DNA of 35,482 nt from Parachlorella kessleri. Lineage: Eukaryota; Chlorophyta; Trebouxiophyceae; Chlorellales; Chlorellaceae. The notes under the pieces were generated by a model. It made no database searches. It had not been told where the DNA came from and saw only the letters and a list, made by a program, of their open reading frames with translations. Both the position numbers and the translations under genes were made by a program. Below are positions 10,500 to 19,688 of the stretch, one piece after another. Location: NCBI GenBank assembly GCA_001598975.1, contig BBXU01001394.1, positions 1-35,482 of the forward strand. Reading direction: 5' to 3'. The first letter of the stretch is position 1. Each line of letters starts with the position of its first letter.

Positions 10500-11721
10500 G
10501 GCTGCTGCTGCTGGTGCTGGTGCTGCTGCGCTGTTTGAACTAGGGTGAGGAATCTCACACCAGGGGGTGTAGGGAGGTTCGTGTGGGTCTCAAGACTTGT
10601 GAGGGGGTTTTGCTTGGGTGGCTGTGAGGGGCGTGAAACCGACAGACCACTTCGCTTTCGTGTACACGTTGGTGCTTGCATTGCTGTGCACCCAGCACGA
10701 TGGGGCGTCCTTTTCGTGCCTGGAACTCTGACTACTGATTGCAATGCCGGTAGCCCAAGTGTGGGCACGCAGATTTCATCCGACCGCTAGATGCTAATGG
10801 CGGCGTGTAGTTCTTTTCCGAGCTGTTTTCCCGGCAGTGCTGGATGCCGAAGCATAGTCCGGAGCACTGGGCTCTCGGTTCAAGAAACACCGGATGAAAT
10901 GCAGAAGGGGGAGCACCCTAGATGGGACCTCTCCCGACCACCATGCCCCAAACTGACTTCTACATATCACTGTCATGGTCCTGGGGTTTGCACTACAGCA
11001 GCCCCATAAAGAATGCCTTGTCGGCAGGATGTTACCTCTGCATATGCCTGGACTTATAATAAAACAAGCGCATACTTGCATTATGTCGGAACAGTTTAGT
11101 TCTATCTCCTCTTAATTTTGCACTACCTGCCACCCTTACCTATTGCAGCCTTGCGCCAGTGCTTTGTTGGCAGGCCACCACTGTAAAACGTCCTAGTGCT
11201 CCAAAGTCATGCTAATAAACACAGGTGAGGGGGAAAAACTAGACGCCGGGTGACAGAGTGCTCTGGTAGTGTTACTATAAATCCACCTTGAGGGATGAAT
11301 CTTATGCGATGAAGGCTTGAAGCTCTTCTGGCGCTGGCGCCCTGCTGTGCCAGAAGTGCTTGCCAGGGGTTCCATGCAAGGGGGAGTCCAGCCGTTTAGG
11401 TTTGGCTACTCTCGTGTTTTATATCTCACGCAAGAGAGAAAGGTGATCTGGAAAGGACAGAAACCTCAGGTGGGCTGCTTGAGTGAGCCATGCTGCACTT
11501 GTCGACAAGACCGTGCCCGACACCCATTCGCTCTGCTTGCAATGCAGGACATTGTACATTGTGATCTTCAAAGACTGGAAGTCCCCCCGGAGTGAGTGCT
11601 GCCTTCAACGCAGCTTCAAGTGTGGCGTGATCAGCGAGTAAGCCGCCTCGCCAGCTGCAATAGGACAGCTGCAAGCGCGTGGGTCTGCTGTTGTCAACAC
11701 GTTGTTAAGAGCCCAGCCGTG
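10500..11721. other. Intergenic: coiled-coil gene 3'UTR and promoter of the next gene
   Basis: No supported coding sequence on either strand. It contains a TGTAA signal at 11182-11186. The promoter of the gene starting at 11722 must lie in the last few hundred bases; I see no convincing TATA element. Confidence 0.6.
11182..11186 (+). terminator. TGTAA polyadenylation signal, coiled-coil gene
   Basis: First TGTAA after the stop at 10499, giving a 3'UTR near 700 nt. Confidence 0.5.
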
Positions 11722-14700
11722 ATGTCGGGTACTGATCGCGAGGCGCCTGATGTGGAGACTAGCCCCTTCGCCAGCCTGAAGATCTGGAGGGACAAAATTC
11801 AGGCCGACCTGTCCGGCGAGCCCGATCGCGGCCCTGACTATAAGCTGCGCCTGCTGCTGGAGCAGGGCAAGGGTGGGTCACCAGACTCAAAGCCAAGGAA
11901 TTTTCCGGTATAGGCTTCTGCTGGAAACTTTTGCACACAAAGTAGCAACCTGCTTTGCACCCTAAAGGCCCGCTTTGAAACTGCAGTCAAGTCGTTGCCA
12001 ACTGTGAGTACTGCAACCGCCTGGGGCCCTTGACTTGCATGCACCCAAGGGTATTATGCAACCCCACACCCGCAAGACATCGTGGCTGGGGTGCACCGCT
12101 GTAACTCTCTCGCCCTCCCTGCTTGGCTGCTCTTCTTCTTCTTCTCACGTGCACCCACTATGCGCCCCCTCACCCAACCCCTCCCCACCCCCGCCCTGGC
12201 CCCGCCCCGCAGATGTGGAGATGGCCGTCCAGGGCTGCCTACGAGACACCCTTTTTGAGCTGGCCGAGGCGGTGCACTGGGGCCTGGTGGACGCCGCGTT
12301 CGCGCAGCAGCAGCGGCTGAGCATCTACAACCAGGCAGCAGTTGAGCTGGTGGGTGTGCCTCGCTCCTGTTCTGGCGCGGCTTGGTCCTTGAGACCACTG
12401 CGTAGACCTCCCAGTACCCTCTAGGGGTGGGGGGCACACATAGGGTGGTAGGTCACCGGGTGCAGGGCCTTTGTACAGCTGAGTGGTGGCTGAACGCTTT
12501 GTGAGTTGCTGCGCGGCTCCTGTGCCCTGACCTGATGTCAGTGTTTGTGACTGCTGAGGATGAGTGGGGGCTGAGCAAAAGCCCGCCAGGTAGCCCGTTA
12601 ACTAGCTGTGGCGGGTGTGTGGGATGCTAATCCTCGGGGAGATGCCCAGCTGAGAATTATGGCAGCTGCAAGCTATGGCGCACATCAAGTCGTCGCCAAG
12701 GTAGTCAACTGTTAAGGTGAATGCACCCCTGCCTTGCCTGATGAGGCTTGACAGGATGTATGTGCTAACAGCTGCTCTTGCCGTTGCTGTGACCTTGCCC
12801 CATGCAGAACAATGACAAGCAGCTGTGCCTACAGCTGGCTAAAGAGCATGGCCTGGAAGAAGCCTATGTGAGAGAAGTCAAGGTGAGCAGCCTGCCAGAC
12901 ACAATGTATGCCTGTCTGTGTATGCCTTCCCAGCCTCACTTCATGCTTGGTTGTTCTCCAGTCTGGTGGTGGGCCAAGGCTGGGGAGTGGGCCTTGACGG
13001 AATATACTGATAGGTACAAGCCTGACTGCCATGAGGAACCCCTAGGGGGGTGTCAGCTATATGTGGGTTTGAGCGAACTCTTCCTCTCGCGGCGCAGCGC
13101 AGCGCAGCAGCACCCATGGTCCCCATGTGTCCCTGTGTGACGGGCTCCAGCTGTTGTCCGCCCGCTTGCCCCCACCCGCACGTGCAGCGCAGCATCAACC
13201 GCACCCTGGCAGACTACGAGCGCGTGGGGGACCTCAAATTTGCGCTGCTGGTGTGGCGCACAAACCTGCTGCGGGACACGAGCCTTGCTGTGCGCCCTGA
13301 GGAGATTGACGACACACTGAGGGAGGGGTACTACGCTGCACTGAGGTGAGTCACCGCTTGGTGATAGTGAGGTAAGGGTGGTGCCCAGCTGATAGTGAAA
13401 GGGACCTCAAGGGAGGGGTGCTGCCCTGCATCCTGGGGATAAAGTCTAGGCGGCGGCAAAGTCTGGAGTGTGCTTACCAGGTGAGCTGAAGGACCGCCAA
13501 GGGAGGGTTGCTATGCTGCAACAAGGTGCGGGGGTGCTGGGTGGTGTAGGGATTGTGCGTGGGTACTTGCCAGGGGTTGGAGCTGGAGTTTTGTGAGGAC
13601 CTGCCGCGGTGCTGTGTGACTCCATAAGTCCAGCCTGGCTGGGCTGCCAGGGCAGGTTTGCCCTATGTGAGCGTGGCTGAGTACAGTCGGGTTGCAAAGG
13701 TTGGTGTGGCAAATGCCCTTGGGCGGGTGGGTGGGGACCAGGGTGCACAGGAGGCTGGCTGCATCACATGGGAAAAACAATGCTTCGCAAAAAGCCGGTG
13801 ACGGGACCCAACGTGGCGCATACAGGGCGCCAACCCCCTGTGTGTGGTAGTGTACAATCTCACCCTGGGTGGCGCAGGCTCATTGGGCGGCTGACGTCCA
13901 CCTCCGCCAGGTTCTGGGCGGTGCAGCACTCCTCAGGTGCGAGCTGGGCCGGGGCCTTGTTGAGCCCTTAACTTCCAGTGGTTCTGCTCTGCCTTGCTAT
14001 GCTTTTAACTTTTTCTTCCGAAATGCTCTGTTCAGTGCGCTCAATACAGTTTGCCTGGTTCGCTGGGTGCTTACACGTGCCATTTGCACCGCACCCCGGT
14101 GCACTGCGGAGTTCCAGGATGGGGCCTTCTTCAGCCGACTAGTCAGCCATTTAGGGGGTGCCCAAATTGTCTTCGGGCAGGTATGCAAGACTAGGCCCCT
14201 GGTGCATGTGCTTGTCCCCAGTTGTTGATACTAATGCACGTGCTAGGTCTCTCATTGTGCTTTTCGTTGGTCCCCCATCCGGACGGGGTGGTATCTGCCC
14301 TCAAAATTAGTACTTGGATCATACGATTTGCGGGCATCTTACATCCCTTCAGAGGCCCCGCTTGTGGGTGACTCATGGCAGCGTGGTCAGGTGGCAAACG
14401 CTGCTAGACTAGACTAGACTTCCACCCCTGCTTGGTTGCTACAAATAGGGGATGGTACGCTGTGGCGGTCGGGTGAGCATGCCTCTATGCCCCCTCCCTC
14501 CCCGCTTCCCTCTGCTGTGTCAGCCCACCCACCCGCCCTTGCCCGTCCCCGCCCCCTTGCAGGCGATGTGGCCGCCCTGCTGGAGAGTAAGAAGCAGAAG
14601 GTTTACGACACCGCGGTACAGCTGGTGCAGCTGCGCCTGATGTCCATCGCGGAGCAGAGGGGCTTGGACCAGTCCAACCTCGACTCCTTGTTCACTGAGG

Positions 14701-15818
14701 TGGGGCTGGCTGGCTGGCTGGATATGAGGTGTAACCAAGAGGTGGGCTGGCTGACTGAGTATGAGGTATACTGAAGAGGTGGGGCTGGCTGGTGGTAGTA
14801 TGACGTACAGCACCGGGGGTATAACAAGGGGTGGGGCTGGCTGGCTGTAGCATGACGTGCAGCACTTGGGGCATAACCAAAGGTGGGCTGGCTGGCTGGC
14901 AGGCAGCACCGGGGTAGGACATGTAAGCCCAGGGTTAGCGCCAACTGTGGGACAGTTGGTCCGGGGCTTGCTGGCTGTGGTAGTTGGGGGTTGGTGATGC
15001 ACTCTGCTGCTGTGTCTCAACTGGTCTGCAGTACCATCAAGCCTTCACCTGCTCGCAGGGAGTGAGTGGCATGTGTGGGCGGTGCCCTAGCGTGGGTGTG
15101 TGGGTGTGAGCATGTGGCATGGGGCCTTGCTGCCCCTCACGGGATTCCCAGCCAGCTGGTGGCAAAAGCTTGCTCAACGAACCCTGGAAAGGTACCATGA
15201 CAGGAAAACTCGGCTTGACAAGTGGCTGCCTCTGAAGCGGGCCAAACCAGGGCACGAGTACAGCTGAAGACATGACATCCCCAAGTCCCTAGTAACCTAT
15301 GAGAGTCCCACCACCATGGCCTTCACTGTAGGTGACTGACCCGGAGGTTGTGCCCCAGCAGGGGGACGAGTACAGATGAAGACATGACACTCCACCCTCT
15401 TTGTCCCTATGAAACCTGCACCAACATTTGTGCCTTTACTGCAGGTGACTGACCCGGAGGCTGTGCCCCAGCCAGGGGACCAGTACAGATGAAGACATGA
15501 CACTCCACCCTCTTTGTCCCTATGAAACTTGCACCAACAGTTTTGCCTTCACTGCAGGTGACTGACCCGGAGGCAGTGCCCCAGATAGAGGATGAGTATA
15601 GCGACACCCCGGAGCGCCCCGGCCGCAGCGGGGTGTATGAGCCTTCCAGAGATGCAGGCAAGTTAGTTGGCGGGACGTTGTGGGGCTCGGCTAGCTCAGC
15701 ACTGCCCAATGACCTCCCCCAGAGTTTTGTGCAGCCCCTGGAGCAGAGCACAGTGCCCCGGTTGTTGCCTGAGAGGGAGGGGTGCGTCATGGACACTGCT
15801 AGATTAGCAGGTGAATGA
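11722..15818 (+). CDS. Helical soluble protein of unknown family, seven exons
   Basis: Predicted exons are 11722-11872, 12213-12349, 12808-12882, 13188-13345, 13878-13936, 14563-14699 and 15558-15818, about 325 aa, all phases agreeing. It starts MSGTDREAPDVETSPFASLK and is hydrophilic and mostly helical, with blocks such as DYKLRLLLEQGKDVEMAV, DTLFELAEAVHWGLVDAAF, NNDKQLCLQLAKEHGLEEAY, RTLADYERVGDLKFALLVW and KKQKVYDTAVQLVQLRLMS. There is no signal peptide or membrane span. I do not recognise the family. The C-terminus is uncertain: a GC donor at 15658 (GCAG/GCAAGT) joined to 15854 would replace the last residues with KELRVLKESTASENSADTAE, ending at 15927. Three introns contain tandem repeats anchored on splice junctions, and intron 5 holds a possible cassette exon at 14118-14180. 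Confidence 0.7.
13321..13530 (+). repeat. 90-bp tandem repeat spanning the end of exon 4 and its donor
   Basis: GGGAGGG(G/T)T(A/G)CT starts at 13321 (in the exon), 13411 and 13501 (both intronic), exactly 90 bp apart. The third copy preserves a donor-like AAGGTGCGG at the position equivalent to the real GAGGTGAG. The remaining unit sequence is diverged but alignable, for example GGGACCTCAA and GGACCGCCAA just before copies 2 and 3. Confidence 0.75.
14697..14930 (+). repeat. Donor-side minisatellite, five copies
   Basis: The exon end GAG with donor GTGGGGCTGGCTGG is repeated downstream with GT at 14700, 14742, 14779, 14831 and 14883. Later copies share TATGA or CATGACGT and a CAGCAC block, and the last three are spaced 52 bp apart. 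Confidence 0.75.
15250..15610 (+). repeat. 113-bp tandem repeat spanning the last acceptor and exon start
   Basis: The unit is CGAGTACAGATGAAGACATG..., then a short intron-like stretch, then ACTGCAGGTGACTGACCCGG. Matching points fall at 15256, 15368, 15481 and 15594, periods of 112, 113 and 113 bp. The last copy leads into the open exon. The earlier copies reach an in-frame TGA fifteen codons after their acceptor. Confidence 0.9.
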
Positions 15819-15882
15819 GATACAAGAAGAACGAGTTGAATGCCAGCATGCAGGCAAGGAGCTGCGGGTGCTGAAGGAAAGT

Positions 15883-15985
15883 ACGGCCAGCGAGAACAGT
15901 GCGGACACAGCAGAGGCGTTCATTTGAGGGGGCACGGCCAGCGAGAACAGCAGAGGCACGGCAGAGGCATGTGCGGCCGGGTTGG
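15883..15985 (+). repeat. Imperfect 51-bp direct repeat
   Basis: ACGGCCAGCGAGAACAG occurs at 15883 and 15934, each followed by a related GCAGAGGC(A/G) segment. Both copies are in the same frame (TASENS...TAEA), at the uncertain 3' end of the gene. Confidence 0.7.
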
Positions 15986-16635
15986 AGAGCGGGAACATTC
16001 CTGGAAACTGCCGCCACCCTGGGAAGCCGGGAAACAGCACTGGGAGGTGGGCGGGAAGAAGCCCTGGCAAAGTTTTTTGAAGATCTGGACCCGTGGCTGT
16101 GGTGCAGTGCTTGACTACAGGGCACCAGCTGGCTTGGTGGGGCACCAGTCTCCCTGGGGGAGGCCTTAATTGACTCTAACAGTGTGCCGCCACCTGACTA
16201 GACTGCCAAAATCGAACCAGGATCTCTCTGGAACATCTGTCTCCCTTTGCCCTTCTTTCTAAGGGCCTTGAACGAACTTGCATGTTTTTTTAGCTTGCTC
16301 GTTCCAAGAGTGGGTGTCCGTTGTAGGGCATACGGACCTGTCGGTTTATCTGAATGAGATTGCCTCAGCACGTTGCTGCCCACGCCTTGCCTCTTTGCCT
16401 TTCATGTTCCCTAGGAGGCATGAAGCACTCTGGTAGGGTCTGTATATAGCCATTGCAATCTCACCCGTTTTGTCTCTAAGCAGGGTTTCATGGCCAACTG
16501 TTCCATATGTGTGTGTTGCTCACTCTGGTTGCGATCTTTCAAATGAACGTAAAGTTTCCACAATGGGGATGGGAGGGGGAGGTAACCAACTAGACAGAGG
16601 CATGCAGCAGCAACAACGACAACATAGTGAATTGA

Positions 16636-16640
16636 TTACA
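16636..16640 (-). terminator. TGTAA polyadenylation signal, cystatin gene
   Basis: Reads TTACA on the + strand, about 740 nt past the cystatin stop codon. Confidence 0.5.
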
Positions 16641-16989
16641 CTTTGGCACCTGCCAACTACCTAGATGGATACACACGTAGCTGCCTACTATTGGGGCTCA
16701 TAAACAGGTACGGATGGAAGCGCAACTATAGCATCAAAGGGGCACACCTGCACCGGAGTACTAGCATTTGCTGCACAACAGCTGGAACGGGAAAGAGCCG
16801 CATGCAATAGCCAAAGCAGTTCAAAGGGGAGGACAGCAACGCCACACTTGTTAGTTTTTGTCGGCTTAAATCCTATCGCCTAGTATAACTGAAAATGGGG
16901 ATCAGTATGGGCAACAAGTTCGGGGTTTGCATAAATGCGTTATCAAATACACAACTTGTCCAAATGGGAGGGTGAGGGGGTTCTGCACA

Positions 16990-16994
16990 TGTAA
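16990..16994 (+). terminator. TGTAA polyadenylation signal, helical-protein gene
   Basis: The only TGTAA on this strand between 15818 and 17338. It implies a 3'UTR of more than 1.1 kb. Confidence 0.4.
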
Positions 16995-17377
16995 TGAACC
17001 TAGCCTACGCGACCTAGCCTAAGCAACTCAGCCTACGTTTTTATTTCTCATTATCCAGACGCTGCCTATGTGGGACTAAGATACCTGGCAGCTGCCGCCA
17101 GAAAGCAAATGCCTGGCAGACCTTTGCATCCTACAATCCCGCCCAAAGATTCTACTCAAACCTGCCATGTCACGGCTATCTAGCCTATCCTAGCCCTCCA
17201 CAAGTTGGGCAACGCTTCACAAGTTCGGCAACGCCCCAGCAACTGCCATACCTACCACGCATGGGTCACAGGTACTGGCAATCAATCTGCAACTACCAGC
17301 ACAATCGTCGCTCCCCTGAAGACTCGTAGCGGGCTGGTTGTAAAGTGCTTCTCATACCAAGGCAAACCTACAACAGC

Positions 17378-18596
17378 TCAAGCCAAGGCCTCGTCGACCT
17401 CCTCTACGTACACCTCCGGCTGCTCCCCCGCTGCAGCAAGCGCTGGCACCGGCACAGAGATATCGGCCAGGAGCGGGACAGGGTACTCGTCCGAGGAGGG
17501 GCACTCTGCCAGGAACAGCAGCTTGTAGTTGGTACCCGCCACCACCTGCACTTGGGGTACAGTGAGCTTCTTGTAAGTGTCAGGCTTCCATGGGCAGCTT
17601 ACTTATGATGCCAGCCCCAGTGTGCAGGTCCGAGAAGACAAGCTTACCATCATTGCATCAGAGGGGTGAGTTAGCCAGCTCATGTCACGAAAGGAGTTGC
17701 TAGCTGGCCTTAGCCAAGCAAGTGTGCCTGGAGACCCAGGGAGGGCCTCCAAGGGACGCAAAACGGGCGCGATGAGGCACCTAGTACCAAAATGCCTGGA
17801 CTGGTGGCTTGCATGCCGTTCCACGGGCTCTGTGTGCCACAGACGTTCACGATACAGTCTTTAACCCGACACCCGGCAGCCTTCCAGCGCCTTGACCTGA
17901 GAGCACCCCGCCAGCAGCTCGGTCTGGTAGGCGGTGGGGCAGGCCAGGGTGCCGTTGTTCGCCACATAAGTGTCCACTGCCAGGTCTCTACAGCATGGCA
18001 TGCCAGGAGGCTAGTTGGTGCGTCTAATGGGCAGTGTACAAGCAGGGTTGAGCCAGCTGAGTGACAAGTGCTGCTAGCTGTGACCCGCGGTGGGTACAGG
18101 TGCTTGCACGGCGGGGGTAACGTGTCGTGCACCGGTCCGCAGTGTTTTATGGCGTTCATAGGTCTGCAGCTGGTGTGTAGTATTTGTCACACGGGGAAAG
18201 CGCGAAAGCTGTCTATGCAGCAATGCCGGCTTAACTCCTTTGCCCCGCTATCACGCTCCCCCCGCCCCCCCTCTCAAGCCGCCATCGCACGAACATGAGG
18301 TTTGAACAGCCCCAAGGCCACTCACAGGAATTGTGTCAGTCGGGCGACCTCAGCATCGTTGCCGACATCAATCTCCGTCCAGCTGCCTGCACATACACAA
18401 AGAGGCAATAACCTATGCCGTCGTGCGATAAAGAGAATCGTGGAGAGTATCTATCTATTATTTATCAAACTGCTCACAGGCGTTCATGATGTCTCCCCTT
18501 ACCTAGGTAGTCCACCTCTGGGCAAAAGTTCGGGAGGGCGGCCACTGCCACAACCCCCAAGGCGCATGCCAGGAACAGAGCCGCAGCGGTCTTCAT
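17378..18596 (-). CDS. Secreted cystatin-like cysteine-protease inhibitor
   Basis: On the - strand, exons are 18596-18503, 18386-18326, 17987-17866 and 17601-17378, about 166 aa with phases agreeing. Exon 1 encodes a signal peptide (MKTAAALFLACALGVVAVAA). The cystatin landmarks follow in order: N-terminal Gly with SWTEIDVGNDAEVARLTQF, the helix DLAVDTYV, and the protease-binding loop QVVAGTNYKLLF. Cystatins block papain-like cysteine proteases. Seven Cys residues outside the signal peptide suggest disulfides, consistent with secretion. The segment between the helix and QVVAG (NGTLACPTAYQTELLAGCSQ, ending SCPWKPDTYKKLTVPQ) is longer than in classic plant cystatins. The 3' acceptor of the last intron (CATAAG) is weak, so that junction is uncertain. 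The tail after the loop is acidic. Confidence 0.78.
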
Positions 18597-19688
18597 ATTG
18601 CGGTGTTCACGCCCTGCAGGAACAATTGATATTCAAAGAGCAACTCAGACTGGCCAGAGCGTCGTGTTATGATCACGCGACTGTAACTAGAAGCTTGGAG
18701 GGCCGGCGCGGCTGGCATGTGAGGATAGCAATTGGAGCTGACGCAACATCAGGTAAGCAGGTGAAGGTAAGACGGGTTGGCACAAGACACCCTGAAGCAT
18801 AAGTGATGCACTAACCTGGACTGGTGTCGAATCCTGGAAGCCTATCAAATTGTGGCAGCCGCTGATAGGAACTCCAAACCTGTAAGCCAGTGATTAGTAT
18901 AGTAGTGCGCGAAGGGGGCACGGTTTTATGCTCCGGTAGGCCCCCATTTGAAACTCCCGCTGGGTTTGCCGCCATAGCCGCCACCGCGGCTCGCTGGCTC
19001 GCTGGCTCCTTCCCTGCACGTAGAAGCCGGAAAGTGTTCGATCTTGCTTGTTGCTGTCAGTCAAAAGTTGCTGTCAGTCAAGCGTCGGGGTGAGGGGGTA
19101 TATTGTCCTTCTCACCTCCTTCGCCACAGTGCCCGCGCGCACTTTCATGTAAGCGCAGCTCTAGATGCTCTCTGACAGGTACTAGCAAATAGCTTTGGAA
19201 CCCTTCACTGACTGCAGTGTGAGCCCAGAGAGCAGGCCTAGGCACTTCGGTAGGTAGTACCGACGGAATCAAGCGTCGCGCTTGGCAGAGAAGGTCACTT
19301 GCTCCGCTCCTTGGCGGCCCTCGCCTTGAAAAATCAAATTAATAGGTGCTAACAACCGTTCTGAAGACCTTTTGAGGTGCGCATTGTGCACACAACCTCC
19401 AGTGCAGCGCTACCTGCATGCCAGCCTGCTGCTGGGCACCGTGCCCATAGTAGGAAATAGCGCAGCCATAAGTGGTGACACGGCAGGCTGCGTGGACAGT
19501 TGTTTGAGACTGGTGGTTGACGTAGCCGTCACGACGCTCAGGGCCCCTTGGGATGCACCTGCACTGTGCAGCGCCCTGAGCTGTGCTAGCTCAAGAACCC
19601 TTTTCTTCCTAGAGCTGCGGCAAGCACAGTTTGCCTCAACCTGTGCCCTTTGTAGGTAGCGTCAGCGCAGTCTCTGCTGCCTCCCCAA
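18597..19688. other. Divergent promoter region between the cystatin and VOC genes
   Basis: About 1.1 kb with no supported gene. It must contain both promoters. Only short local repeats are visible, such as CTCGCTGG near 18990 and TGCTGTCAGTCAA near 19055-19080. Confidence 0.5.

Larger units (their letters stand above)
15928..17377. other. Convergent intergenic region with overlapping predicted 3'UTRs
   Basis: No firmly supported exon. One short + frame ending at 16114 (EALAKFFEDLDPWLW) looks protein-like but could not be joined in phase. The + strand TGTAA is at 16990 and the - strand TGTAA at 16636-16640, so the two predicted 3'UTRs overlap. Short direct repeats occur at 16998-17037 (AGCCTA-based, about 14 bp) and 17200-17235 (about 17 bp). 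Confidence 0.5.

Noticed and set aside
15250..15610. CRISPR array
   Set aside because: Repeats are direct tandem copies without distinct spacers, in a eukaryotic gene, and span a splice junction.
16015..16114. Frame ending EALAKFFEDLDPWLW as a last exon of the helical-protein gene
   Set aside because: Looks protein-like, but I found no phase-compatible acceptor linking it to the preceding exons.
17581..17670. Plausible-looking + strand frame FHGQLTYDASPSVQVRE opposite the cystatin
   Set aside because: Lies over the last cystatin intron and exon start; short, with no joining exon; probably chance.
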